Origin: Clostridiales bacterium
GTDB taxonomy: Bacteria; Bacillota; Clostridia; Christensenellales; UBA1242
NCBI GenBank assembly: GCA_918292005.1
Contig: CAKJZJ010000005.1
Coordinates: 1-64,000 of the forward strand
Reading direction: 5' to 3'
DNA: 64,000 bases
The notes beneath the pieces were generated by a model. The model searched no databases. It had not been told where the DNA came from and worked only from the letters and a program-made list of their open reading frames with translations. This document shows, piece by piece, positions 53,042 to 62,201 of the stretch (position 1 is the stretch's first letter; each line of letters begins with the position of its first letter). The position numbers and the translations under genes were made by a program.

Positions 53042-55622
53042 ATTTATTCAATTCTGCGAGAAGCGCCCTATTCTTTTGCAATTTTTCTTTCTCTTGTTCT
53101 ATTAATTGTGCAGGTGCTTTAGCCACAAATCCTGGATTATTTAGCATTCTCTCGCTACGCTCTATCTCAGACTGCAATCTAGCAATTTCTTTTGCAATTC
53201 TTTCTGCTTCTGCCTTGCTATCTACCATGCTATCTAGTGGCAAATTTACAACAACATCATTAAATGTTAGAGTAATGGAATTATTTGCAAATTCATCTGC
53301 ATTTGATACAATTTTTACATTATCTATTAGTGCTAATTTAGACAAATATTTTATGCAAGAATTATATTCTTTAGCATTATTTTTGATATATATCTCGGCA
53401 CCAATTTTTTTATTGTCTGGAACTTTCTTTTCTGCTCTAGTATTTCTGATAGTTTTGATAATATTCATCATCTCATCCACATACTTGCTATTGGTGTAAT
53501 TCTCACCCATAACCGGCCAGTCGGATATCATAATACTCTCATCATGATTAGGTAATTCCAGATAGATTTTTTCGGTAACAAATGGGATAAATGGATGTAG
53601 TAATTTCAATATTCTAGTCAATACATATACAAGTGTTGCACAAGATGCTTCTTTATTCTCAGCCATATCACATTTGCTGAATTCTATATACCAATCACAG
53701 AATTTATTCCAGAAAAAGTCGCTCAAATCATTGGCAGCCATACCGATATCGTATTTCTCAAACTTTTTATCTACCATATCAATAGTCTTATTTAATTCGG
53801 TCAAAATCCACTGATCAGCCAGAGACAGATTTACATCTTTGATATCTTTAATTTCTACGCCTTCTATCTGCATCAAAACATATCTGGAAGCGTTCCATAT
53901 CTTATTGATAAAATTCCTAGTAAGAATGACTTTTTTCTCTGAGAATCTAGAATCAGACTGGATAGCCACACCATCGAAAAGACTAAATCTAAGTGCATCT
54001 ACACCATATTTATCTATCATTTCAATAGGATCGGTACCATTACCTAGAGTTTTACTCATTTTACGACCATTGGCATCTTTGACTATACCATTGATAACAA
54101 TATCCCTAAAAGGTATATCTCCTACGTATTCCAGACCGGAGAAAATCATTCTCGCTACCCATAGATTGATTATTTCTCTAGCAGTAACCATAACGTTGGT
54201 TGGATAGAAATACTTCAATTCTTCGGTATCATCTGGGAAACCTAAAGTACTAATAGGCCACAATGCCGAACTAAACCAAGTATCTAGTTTGTCTTGTTCT
54301 TGTACAACATTTTTACTATGACATTTAGGACATTCGGTAGGATCTGTCTCTTCTACAATTACTTCACCACAATCACTACAAGTAAAGATAGGAATATCAT
54401 GACCAGACCATATCTGTCTAGATATACACCAATCTTTGATATTTTTCATCCAATTCAAATATGTCTTTTTATACTGCTCGTCCATAAAACGAACCTTGCC
54501 ACTCTCTACTACATCTATAGCAGGTTTAGCCAGTTCATCCATTTTCACAAACCACTGACTTGAAATAAGTGGCTCGATAATAGTTTTACATCTCTCACAG
54601 TGTCCTACATTATGAGAATAATCTTCTATTTTGGTTAAATTGCCAGATTTCTGTAGGTCTGCCACTATTACATCTCTAGCCTTTTCTCTAGTCAAGCCCT
54701 GATAAATACCAGCATTCTCATTAAGAATACCATCATCACCAATTACCTTGACTACATCTAGATTATGACGCAAGCCTACTTCGAAGTCATTTGGATCGTG
54801 TGCCGGAGTGATTTTTACCACACCAGTACCAAATTCCATCTCTACATATTCGTCTGCAATTATTGGAATTAATTTATTTACTAGTGGCAATACAACATTT
54901 TTGCCAACCAGTGATCTATATCTATCATCATTAGGATTAACAGCCACAGCAGTATCACCCAGAATAGTCTCTGGTCGTGTGGTTGCTACTTCGATATATT
55001 CCTGTGTGCCATCTATACGGTATCTAATATGCCATAAATGCGATGGTACATCTTTGAATTCTACTTCGGCATCAGATATACTACTTTTACATTTTGGGCA
55101 CCAATTAACTATTCTTTTACCCTTATATATCCAGCCCTTTTTGTACAGGTGTACAAATACTTTTCTAACGGCACGACAATTAATATCGTCCATAGTAAAA
55201 CATAGCCTATCCCAATCACAAGAATAGCCCATGCGTTTGAATTGTTCTATTATAGTACCTTTGTACTGTTTATACCATTCATTAATGCGAACTTTGAATT
55301 TTTCTCTACCTAGTTCTTCTTTAGAAGTGCCTTCTTTCTCCAATTGCTTGCATAGCATATACTCCGTGGAGAGAGCAGCATGATCGGTACCAGGAACCCA
55401 TAATGCAGAATATCCTTGCATTCTCTTTCTACGAATGATTATATCCTGAATGGTCTCCTGAAAAGCATGCCCCATATGCAATTTGCTAGTAATATTAGGT
55501 GGCGGCATGATTATAGTAAAAGGTGTTTTATTTTTATCAATCTTTGCACTAAAATACTTTTTTCCTAGCCAGTTATCGTAAATTTGCGTTTCAAATTCAC
55601 TAGGATTATATGTTTTTTCCAT
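53040..55622 (-). CDS. valS: Valyl-tRNA synthetase
   Basis: 860 residues, full length. Class I motifs are PPPNITSKLHMGHAF (HMGH form) and KMSKT in GRKMSKTLGNG. The editing domain and a zinc-ribbon-like CxxC pair (CSDCGEV, CPKCHSKNV) are visible, and the C-terminal coiled coil (about 800-860) binds tRNA. It charges tRNA-Val and clears Thr mischarges. It lies 8 bp after a small membrane protein gene. No T-box leader is seen upstream. Confidence 0.99.
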   Translation of the reverse strand: MEKTYNPSEFETQIYDNWLGKKYFSAKIDKNKTPFTIIMPPPNITSKLHMGHAFQETIQDIIIRRKRMQGYSALWVPGTDHAALSTEYMLCKQLEKEGTSKEELGREKFKVRINEWYKQYKGTIIEQFKRMGYSCDWDRLCFTMDDINCRAVRKVFVHLYKKGWIYKGKRIVNWCPKCKSSISDAEVEFKDVPSHLWHIRYRIDGTQEYIEVATTRPETILGDTAVAVNPNDDRYRSLVGKNVVLPLVNKLIPIIADEYVEMEFGTGVVKITPAHDPNDFEVGLRHNLDVVKVIGDDGILNENAGIYQGLTREKARDVIVADLQKSGNLTKIEDYSHNVGHCERCKTIIEPLISSQWFVKMDELAKPAIDVVESGKVRFMDEQYKKTYLNWMKNIKDWCISRQIWSGHDIPIFTCSDCGEVIVEETDPTECPKCHSKNVVQEQDKLDTWFSSALWPISTLGFPDDTEELKYFYPTNVMVTAREIINLWVARMIFSGLEYVGDIPFRDIVINGIVKDANGRKMSKTLGNGTDPIEMIDKYGVDALRFSLFDGVAIQSDSRFSEKKVILTRNFINKIWNASRYVLMQIEGVEIKDIKDVNLSLADQWILTELNKTIDMVDKKFEKYDIGMAANDLSDFFWNKFCDWYIEFSKCDMAENKEASCATLVYVLTRILKLLHPFIPFVTEKIYLELPNHDESIMISDWPVMGENYTNSKYVDEMMNIIKTIRNTRAEKKVPDNKKIGAEIYIKNNAKEYNSCIKYLSKLALIDNVKIVSNADEFANNSITLTFNDVVVNLPLDSMVDSKAEAERIAKEIARLQSEIERSERMLNNPGFVAKAPAQLIEQEKEKLQKNRALLAELNK

Positions 55623-55630
55623 TTTTTAAA

Positions 55631-55885
55631 TTACATCCCCCTGAAGACAATAATTGCAACAGATACAAATAGTAGAAGCATACCCACTACTTTGAATGTA
55701 ATCATGATAGAATCATCATCTTCGATCTCTTTGGTTTTACGACCAACTTCGGCTGCCTTTCTACCCACCAATGCTAGTCCTAGACCAACTGCAGCAAGTA
55801 TTACAGCAACAATAACTGCTGGCATCTGTAAACGCATAACGAAACCGTCCCAGAACTCTTGAAATACGCCTAATAATAAATTCAT
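55631..55885 (-). CDS. Small two-TM membrane protein
   Basis: 84 residues with two hydrophobic helices (AVIVAVILAAVGLGLALVG; VVGMLLLFVSVAIIVF) joined by a charged loop (RKAAEVGRKTKEIEDDDS). No family was recognised. AAGGGG lies 6 bp before the ATG. It is the first gene of the valS transcript, with a promoter upstream; the connection with valS may be only transcriptional. Confidence 0.75.
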   Translation of the reverse strand: MNLLLGVFQEFWDGFVMRLQMPAVIVAVILAAVGLGLALVGRKAAEVGRKTKEIEDDDSIMITFKVVGMLLLFVSVAIIVFRGM

Positions 55886-55950
55886 AAATTACCCCTTCAA
55901 ATTTTGATTTCAAGACCAAAATTTCACAATAATTAATTTACACTACAATA

Positions 55951-55979
55951 AGTATAACTTATTTATCCAAAAAAAACAA
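55951..55979 (-). promoter_or_regulatory. Promoter upstream of the small membrane protein and valS
   Basis: TTGTTT, 17 bp, TATACT on the minus strand. The rest of 55886-56102 holds no gene; a short TATTCG/CGAATA inverted repeat lies near 56051-56070, before the ABC importer gene. Confidence 0.55.
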
Positions 55980-56102
55980 GTCAAAAATAAAAAAAAACAT
56001 ATTATCTCCTATTATTTTCCGTGTTTTAGCCAAAAAAGAATGATAACAATTATTCGATACAACGAATATATTGAATTAGTGCATATAAAATAAGGAGGTA
56101 TT

Positions 56103-57092
56103 ATGAAAAAATTTTTAATAGCACTATTTGCTCTAATACTAGCATTTCCACTCGGATTTTTCGGATGTTCGAAGAAAAATGCCAATGTAATAAGAGTGAG
56201 CGAAGTAACTCATAGTGTATTCTATGCACCCCTATACATTGCCATAAATAACGGATATTTCGCAGATTATGGAATAGAAATAGAATTATCTAATGGTGGT
56301 GGTGCCGACAAGTGTATGACAGCACTGGTATCCAAATCGGCAGAGATAGCTTTGATGGGACCAGAAGCAACTATATACGTAGCTAATCAAGGTAAACAAG
56401 ATATGCCAGTTGTATTCGGACAATTAACAAAACGTGATGGCTCATTTATTATTGGCAGGGAGAATATTACCAATTTCGACTGGTCGGTACTAGACAATAA
56501 AGAAATACTAGGTGGTAGACGTGGTGGAGTGCCTGCTATGACACTAGAATATGCCATAAAGAAAAATAACGTCCAGAATTGTACAATCAATTATGATGTA
56601 GCATTCGACAATCTAACTAGCGCATTCATAGGTGGCACGGGAGACTTTGTTACAGCATTTGAGCCTACTGCTAGCACAATTACTGCCAATGGTAGAGGAT
56701 ATATACTAGCATCTGTAGGTGCAGAAACTGGAGAGATACCCTACACTGCATTTACGGCTAATAGGAGTTTTATAGACAGCAATACTACTATGGTAAAAAA
56801 CTTTTTAAAAGCAATTATCCGTGGTTATAATTATCTGGTAAGTGCCGATATCGACGATATTGTTGCTGCTCTAAAGCCATCATTTGATGGTACTAGTGAT
56901 GCACTACTTAAAAAAAGTATGCAGGCATATATCGCTATAGACTCTTGGAATAGTACACCAGTAATGAGCGAGGTAGCATACAATAATCTTATGAAAATAA
57001 TTAGAGATGCAGGAACACTAACAGAAGACGTACCAATGTCAAAAGTAGTAGATAATTCTATTGCTCTAGAAGTACTAAAAGAAATGGCGTAA
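56103..57092 (+). CDS. ABC transporter substrate-binding lipoprotein (NMT1/SsuA-like)
   Basis: 329 residues. It has a lipoprotein signal with lipobox FFGC (Cys 22), then an NMT1/THI5-type periplasmic-binding fold: VFYAPLYIAINNGYF and GGADKCMTALVSKSAEIALMGPE (given in part) are typical. It would capture a small ligand for the permease and ATPase downstream. Candidates in the family are thiamine precursors, sulphonates or nitrate; nothing here, such as a TPP riboswitch, decides. AAGGAGG lies before the ATG. A terminator separates it from the ATPase. Confidence 0.9.
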   Translation: MKKFLIALFALILAFPLGFFGCSKKNANVIRVSEVTHSVFYAPLYIAINNGYFADYGIEIELSNGGGADKCMTALVSKSAEIALMGPEATIYVANQGKQDMPVVFGQLTKRDGSFIIGRENITNFDWSVLDNKEILGGRRGGVPAMTLEYAIKKNNVQNCTINYDVAFDNLTSAFIGGTGDFVTAFEPTASTITANGRGYILASVGAETGEIPYTAFTANRSFIDSNTTMVKNFLKAIIRGYNYLVSADIDDIVAALKPSFDGTSDALLKKSMQAYIAIDSWNSTPVMSEVAYNNLMKIIRDAGTLTEDVPMSKVVDNSIALEVLKEMA

Positions 57093-57100
57093 AATAATGG

Positions 57101-57135
57101 CACATTGCTTATGCAATGTGTTTTTCTATTTTTTG
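57101..57135 (+). terminator. Terminator between the binding-protein and ATPase genes
   Basis: Stem CACATTGC / GCAATGTG with a TTAT loop and T-rich tail. It may set the binding protein above the other subunits. Confidence 0.8.
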
Positions 57136-57229
57136 CACAAAAAACCATGCAAAACAATATAATGAGATAGATAGATACACCAGTGTATAATTGGCAATAT
57201 CTATCAATAGCAAACACCTTGGAGCAAGC

Positions 57230-57970
57230 ATGCACATACTAGAATTGAATGGTGTCGAACTAACATATTTCGACACCCATGGTGAAACCAAGGCTCTAGA
57301 AGATATTACATTCAGTGTAGACGCTGGAGAATTTGTATCCATAGTAGGACCATCTGGCTGTGGCAAAACCACAATATTATCCATCATAACTGGACTAATA
57401 CAACCAACACATGGAAAAGTAAATATAAATGGTCAAGGCTCAAAAGTCGTAGGATACATGTTTCAGAAAGATAATCTGCTAGAATGGCGAACGATAAAAA
57501 ACAATATATGTCTAGGACTAGAATTAACTCATAATAAAACCAAAGAAAATCTAGACTATGTAGATGAATTATTGAAAAAATACAATCTATGGGATTTTAG
57601 AGACAAATATCCTAGAGAACTATCTGGTGGAATGAGACAAAGGGCTGCACTAATTCGAACTCTTGCACTCCGACCAAGTCTACTACTGCTAGATGAGGCT
57701 TTTAGCGCCCTAGACTATCAGACGAGACTAAACGTATGTGATGATGTATACAATATTATCAAGCAAGAAAAACTAACAGCAATACTGGTGACGCACGACA
57801 TAAATGAAGCAATATCACTAAGCGATAAGGTGGTCATATTATCAAAAAGACCATCAAGCGTAAAAGAGATACTAGACATATCCCTACAAAAATACCCTAC
57901 GCCATTCGAACGTAGAGAATGTGTGGAAGCCAAAGACTACTTTCAGCATATCTGGGAGAAACTAGTATGA
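57230..57970 (+). CDS. ABC transporter ATPase (SsuB/TauB type)
   Basis: 246 residues. Walker A GPSGCGKTT, Q-loop FQKDNLLEW, signature LSGGMRQRAAL, Walker B LLLDEAFSALD and H-loop VTHDINEA are all present. It energises import by the neighbouring permease and is closest to the nitrate/sulphonate/taurine class. The ATG at 57230 follows GGAG by 6 bp; the longer frame to 57191 is rejected. It overlaps the permease by 4 nt. Confidence 0.95.
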   Translation: MHILELNGVELTYFDTHGETKALEDITFSVDAGEFVSIVGPSGCGKTTILSIITGLIQPTHGKVNINGQGSKVVGYMFQKDNLLEWRTIKNNICLGLELTHNKTKENLDYVDELLKKYNLWDFRDKYPRELSGGMRQRAALIRTLALRPSLLLLDEAFSALDYQTRLNVCDDVYNIIKQEKLTAILVTHDINEAISLSDKVVILSKRPSSVKEILDISLQKYPTPFERRECVEAKDYFQHIWEKLV

Positions 57971-58773
57971 AAGAAATGTCGAGTGAATACAAAAAATTTT
58001 TAAAAAAGAGAAAAACAAAAAATATACTCATCATTACAACACAAATAGGTCTACTCATAATACTCATAGCACTATGGGAGATACTAGCAACATATGGTGT
58101 CATAGATACATTCATAATGTCGAGCCCATCTAGAATAGTAAAGACCATATCGGAATTATATTCTACAGGCAACCTATTTTACCACATAGGAACAACACTA
58201 ATAGAAGCAATACTAGGCTTCTTAATAGCGACATTGGGTGGTACCATAATAGCAATACTGCTATGGTGGAATGATACCATACGCAGAATTATAGACCCGT
58301 ACATCGTAGTACTAAACTCGCTACCTAAAATAGCACTGGGACCAATCATTATTATATGGGTGGGTGTGGGTATGCAATCAATAGTAACCATGGCAATACT
58401 CATCATGATAATTATCACTATCATATCTATGCTAAACGCATTTAGACAGGTAGAGTACAGTAAAATATTACTACTGAAATCTATGAATGCAAATAAATGG
58501 CAAATACTCACAAAACTCATACTCCCCTCTGCACTACCAGAATTCATCAGTCTACTAAAAATAAATGTAGGGCTAACATGGGTAGGCACCATCATGGGAG
58601 AATACCTAGTCAGCAAAGCGGGACTAGGATATCTAATAATATATGGCAGTCAGATATTCAATCTGGATCTAGTAATGGCTAGTACAATTCTACTATGTAT
58701 ACTCGCTGCACTAATGTATTTCATTGTGGCCTTTATAGAAAAATGTTTCAATAAAAAACACAACAACTATTAA
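57967..58773 (+). CDS. ABC transporter permease (SsuC/ThiX type)
   Basis: 268 residues with about six helices and the EAA loop (LLLKSMNANKWQILTKLILPSALP, given in part: ALPEFISLLKINVGL). It forms the membrane channel of the importer as a homodimer. The start ATG overlaps the ATPase stop (ATGA), so they are coupled. A terminator follows; the stop codon is 4 nt beyond the end of the convergent YkvI-like gene. Confidence 0.93.
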   Translation: MKEMSSEYKKFLKKRKTKNILIITTQIGLLIILIALWEILATYGVIDTFIMSSPSRIVKTISELYSTGNLFYHIGTTLIEAILGFLIATLGGTIIAILLWWNDTIRRIIDPYIVVLNSLPKIALGPIIIIWVGVGMQSIVTMAILIMIIITIISMLNAFRQVEYSKILLLKSMNANKWQILTKLILPSALPEFISLLKINVGLTWVGTIMGEYLVSKAGLGYLIIYGSQIFNLDLVMASTILLCILAALMYFIVAFIEKCFNKKHNNY

Positions 58774-59777
58774 TCATATATATGAATACAGGATTTTTGT
58801 CTTGTATTCTTTTTGTCAATAATTAATGTATTTATGACAATAAATACACCTATTATACCAATAATACTATATATGTATGATACTATTACACCGAAACCAA
58901 ACACAGATATGATAGCGCCTAAAGACAAAGGCATAAGTACGGAAATGAGATATGATGAGATATATCTATGGAAATAATTGGCCAACATATATAGTAGTGA
59001 TGTAATGGTAGAAAACAATCCTAACCATATAGCAACACTACATACACTAGACACCACTACGCCATACTTCTGTGCGAGTGCCAGTGTGGGCATAGCCACA
59101 TCCTGTAGATTATAATATAATATAGCATTATTCATAAATAGCATAACGACACATATAATCACACACGATATAAGTGCAGATAGAAATCTCTGTCTGGCTG
59201 TGTACTCCCCACCCACTTCTAACATAAAAATACCTAATGTGATAATATTCATAAATGCATATTCTACACCACTAACCATTCCCACAAATATATGGTCTAC
59301 ATGTCCCATTACCACCGACACACCTATTGTTACCACACCAACAACTACCAACATAATTGGTACTAGAATGGTATTTAGCCTGCCTAGAGATTTAACATTA
59401 CCCACTACCACCCTAATAGATAATAATATGGTAATAATCACCAGCACTATCCTAGGCAATCCTAGACTGACAGAGACTTCGCCAGATGCTGCCAACATAG
59501 AGCCAACAAGTATCAACAAGCATATAGCGAATAATACGTCCACCACTCCACCTAATTTACCGAAATAATAACGAACAAACTGAGAAAAATTTTTAAGCCT
59601 TACCGACATATTAAGAAAAAACTGTAGCAGAAAAAATAGAACAATACATGATAGTATGATGGCTATATATGAATATACACCATATATGCTAAAATATGCA
59701 GATATCTCTTTGCCACTAATAAACCCTGCACCAAAAAAACAACCCAGTATGAGTGAAGTCAAAACAAAAACTCTCAT
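58770..59777 (-). CDS. YkvI-family integral membrane protein
   Basis: 335 residues with about ten helices. The start LTSLILGCFFGAGFISGKEI (20 residues) with GAGFxSGxE is typical of YkvI-like proteins, relatives of amino-acid/purine permeases. The substrate is not known. The ATG at 59777 is chosen; an in-frame TTG two codons earlier is rejected. There is no Shine-Dalgarno sequence, and the start codon lies inside the right arm of a hairpin that fits a terminator of the upstream gene, so expression may depend on read-through or on a TATCAT box 5 bp upstream. Confidence 0.8.
   Translation of the reverse strand: MRVFVLTSLILGCFFGAGFISGKEISAYFSIYGVYSYIAIILSCIVLFFLLQFFLNMSVRLKNFSQFVRYYFGKLGGVVDVLFAICLLILVGSMLAASGEVSVSLGLPRIVLVIITILLSIRVVVGNVKSLGRLNTILVPIMLVVVGVVTIGVSVVMGHVDHIFVGMVSGVEYAFMNIITLGIFMLEVGGEYTARQRFLSALISCVIICVVMLFMNNAILYYNLQDVAMPTLALAQKYGVVVSSVCSVAIWLGLFSTITSLLYMLANYFHRYISSYLISVLMPLSLGAIISVFGFGVIVSYIYSIIGIIGVFIVINTLIIDKKNTRQKSCIHIYD
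58784..58815 (+). terminator. Terminator of the ABC importer operon
   Basis: Stem GAATACA / TGTATTC with a 12-nt loop and a T5 tail. It overlaps the 3' end of the convergent membrane gene. Confidence 0.65.
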
Positions 59778-59794
59778 ATACAATGATATGAGAG
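59771..59794 (-). terminator. Hairpin with T tail over a start codon
   Basis: Perfect 9-bp arms CTCTCATAT / ATATGAGAG with a 6-nt loop, then TTTTTGTTTT on the minus strand. The ATG of the YkvI-like gene lies in the second arm. Confidence 0.7.
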
Positions 59795-59811
59795 CAATAT
59801 ATTATTTAGAA

Positions 59812-60765
59812 TTAATCTTTTTTAATTTGATTATTCACTTTTACTTCTTTATTCATTTTAACAAAGTCGTCTTTTGGTGAAGAATTGTGAACATTTTTTT
59901 CATTACTAGGCTTTGCTTTCTCGCCATGCAATAGTATCTGCGAACTAGTCCTAGTATGAGCCTTACGGTACTCTTGTTGTGCTTTCATATTGCCCAAAGC
60001 AACCATCTCATCCAGTTTCTCTTGCTTTTGCCTACGAACATTCAACATATCAAATGGCAATACCAGTAGAAATTCTACACCTACGAGAATAGCAATCAGT
60101 GGTAACATATTTACAAATGGCCAAGATATCAAAGAACTGAATAAACCTATAATGGTATCAAAGCCTTCACCCATAGTACCACAATAATTGGCATGAACGG
60201 CAAATCCTGCAAATCTAACAATTACATTGAATATGTGTACAAAGGCAAGCATTATAACCAGATTGGTAGTAACACTAGCAATATCTTTTTTCTCTAAATA
60301 TGCTTCCGTCCAGAATAGATTGAGTATTCCATAGGTAACAAATATTGCATTCGCCATTACAAATGATAGTATACTCAAAGATACGGCAGGCATCGTCTCA
60401 TACATTTTAGGTATAAAAATCAACGAATACGCAGATACTGGAGCAATAATTAGATAAGCAAATCTAGTCCATACTGGTCTATGTCTAAGCACAACCAATA
60501 GCATCACAACTGCAAATATATCTATAATATTAAGTGGTAGATTTTCGCTTAATTTGAAATCTGGCATAGATATTATCTTACCCACGAACTCCAATATCAC
60601 AAACAACCACACAATAGATACAAATATTATCTCAAATAACTTTCTTTTATCTTCTTCTAGTTTTCTCAGTAGTAGTACAAATGCCACGATTATAGCGATA
60701 GCAACCAGTAAATAAATGAAATATGCACCACCAAAAACTTTAAAATTAGCACACAATCTTCCCAT
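59812..60765 (-). CDS. Polytopic membrane protein, possibly YwaF/TMEM164-like
   Basis: 317 residues with about seven helices (AYFIYLLVAIAIIVAFVLLL; IIFVSIVWLFVILEFVG; LNIIDIFAVVMLLVVL; others up to MLPLIAILVGVEFLLVLPF) and a charged C-terminal tail of about 85 residues. The helix count and LPLNIIDIF segment recall the YwaF family, but this is a weak match. No Shine-Dalgarno sequence is clear before the ATG. It may be cotranscribed with the gene at 60818 upstream (52 bp gap). The function is unknown. Confidence 0.6.
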   Translation of the reverse strand: MGRLCANFKVFGGAYFIYLLVAIAIIVAFVLLLRKLEEDKRKLFEIIFVSIVWLFVILEFVGKIISMPDFKLSENLPLNIIDIFAVVMLLVVLRHRPVWTRFAYLIIAPVSAYSLIFIPKMYETMPAVSLSILSFVMANAIFVTYGILNLFWTEAYLEKKDIASVTTNLVIMLAFVHIFNVIVRFAGFAVHANYCGTMGEGFDTIIGLFSSLISWPFVNMLPLIAILVGVEFLLVLPFDMLNVRRQKQEKLDEMVALGNMKAQQEYRKAHTRTSSQILLHGEKAKPSNEKNVHNSSPKDDFVKMNKEVKVNNQIKKD

Positions 60766-60817
60766 TTTTCTTTTCCTTTTCTAAATTCTACCACATTTGA
60801 ATGTTTTTTAAAAATAA

Positions 60818-61651
60818 TTACACACTCTTTTTCAGTGTTATGCCGTTATTTGTAAGAGCAATACTACAATGAATCAACTGACTAAATGCAGATATATTAT
60901 TGGCTATAGTAATATTTACACAATCATTAAAATCATAAAGAAGATTCTTATTTAGCACTTCAATTACTTTGGCATTATCTTCTTCATTGAGAGTATTGAT
61001 TCTACCAGTATTAGCAAGTGATGAAATAGTACCATCTAGTACATCAAAAATTGCTGTATTTTTCACATAAATATTAGGCAATCTATCTTCACTAAAAAGA
61101 GCAGATAGACTAAAGGTCGCCACCGATGTACAATAAATATCTTCTCCATCAGTATAAATATTTACATCACAAATAGTAATATAACTATCACTTATAGCTG
61201 AGTACTTATTTACAAACGCACCAATATTTTTCCCCACCAGTGTACAATCTGATGTAAGAGATGCATTATCCAATTTCTCTATATCCAATTCATCTTCGGT
61301 AAAGATATCTAGTCCTGCATCCACCATTACAGCCTGCATACTAGCATAGTCGGTAGAATTAATCCTACCTGTTGGTAATAGTATATTGGTATCAACTTCT
61401 TGATTGAGTAATGTAATTATCTCATCATTCAATCCTATAATTCTGCTATAAGTTATATCCCCTACATTACCTGTACCACGACAAGTATATAGAGTAGAGC
61501 CGAATACTAAAAAAAGTGCGAAAAACACACCAAATATTTTGTATGCTTTTTGCTCACCTGTTAATTTTTGTTTTTTGTTTTGTTTTCGTAATCGCTTTTT
61601 ATTTCTGGCTTCTTCTCTTTGTTCTCTCCAAAAATCGCCAACTAAACTCAT
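60818..61651 (-). CDS. Single-TM protein of unknown function
   Basis: 277 residues, family not recognised. A very basic N-terminus (ARNKKRLRKQNKKQKL) precedes one membrane helix (IFGVFFALFLVFGSTLYTC) at about residues 39-57; the remaining 220 residues would lie outside, with beta-type patterns (YITICDVNIYTDGEDIYCTS). No catalytic motif is seen. No ribosome binding site or clear promoter is visible before the ATG. The next 280 bp towards tRNA-Arg hold no gene; they are very AT-rich. Confidence 0.65.
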   Translation of the reverse strand: MSLVGDFWREQREEARNKKRLRKQNKKQKLTGEQKAYKIFGVFFALFLVFGSTLYTCRGTGNVGDITYSRIIGLNDEIITLLNQEVDTNILLPTGRINSTDYASMQAVMVDAGLDIFTEDELDIEKLDNASLTSDCTLVGKNIGAFVNKYSAISDSYITICDVNIYTDGEDIYCTSVATFSLSALFSEDRLPNIYVKNTAIFDVLDGTISSLANTGRINTLNEEDNAKVIEVLNKNLLYDFNDCVNITIANNISAFSQLIHCSIALTNNGITLKKSV

Positions 61652-61881
61652 TTGACGAAAATCACATAAAAGGCTATTAATAATCCAAAAATAAGAACAA
61701 TTCTAAAAAACCATTTTAAAAGTTTAAACAAAACACATCTCCACAAAAACAAAAAACACTGATCATTTTTATCACTTTCAGTATACAAGTCACATACAAA
61801 ATTGTCAAATTATTAGACAACACTTAATTATCACACACTGTAAAAAAGTACAGATACTAGCACCTTTGACACATTATATTA

Positions 61882-61910
61882 TTGACAAAAGTATTTTTTT
61901 GCATTAGAAT
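61882..61910 (+). promoter_or_regulatory. tRNA-Arg promoter
   Basis: TTGACA, 17 bp, TAGAAT, 20 bp before the tRNA. Confidence 0.85.
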
Positions 61911-61930
61911 AATATCGTGTTTATAGATAT

Positions 61931-62007
61931 GCACTCATAGCCCAATTGGATAGAGCGTCTGGCTACGGACCAGAAGGTTTGGGGTTCGAGTCCCTATGGG
62001 TGCACCA
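61931..62007 (+). tRNA. tRNA-Arg (anticodon ACG)
   Basis: 77 nt with encoded CCA. Acceptor strands GCACTCA / TGGGTGC pair with one GU; the anticodon loop CTACGGA gives ACG (61965-61967), and the T loop is TTCGAGT. ACG is normally edited to ICG to read CGT, CGC and CGA. Confidence 0.96.
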
Positions 62008-62012
62008 TGTGT

Positions 62013-62045
62013 AATTCTAAATCGAACAGGTTTAGAATTTTTTTT
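62013..62045 (+). terminator. Terminator of tRNA-Arg
   Basis: Stem AATTCTAAA / TTTAGAATT with a 9-nt loop followed by T. Confidence 0.85.
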
Positions 62046-62055
62046 ATTTAATAAA

Positions 62056-62084
62056 TTGCAATTGAAAAGCGAAGTTGATATAAT
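62056..62084 (+). promoter_or_regulatory. Promoter of the 219-residue orphan gene
   Basis: TTGCAA, 17 bp, TATAAT, giving a leader of about 110 nt. Confidence 0.65.
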
Positions 62085-62201
62085 ACATTAAAAACAATAT
62101 AATAAATTATATTTAAATGTTATTGAGAAAAAGGCAATCGTTTTAACATAAAACAGCAAATAAAATATCTAATTGACTTTAGGTAATAAGGAGAAAAACT
62201 A

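Noticed and set aside
55886..56102. T-box leader for valS or TPP riboswitch for the NMT1-type importer
   Set aside because: No T-box specifier arm or NGGNACC motif on the minus strand and no CTGAGA element on the plus strand; the stretch is AT-rich without conserved bulges.
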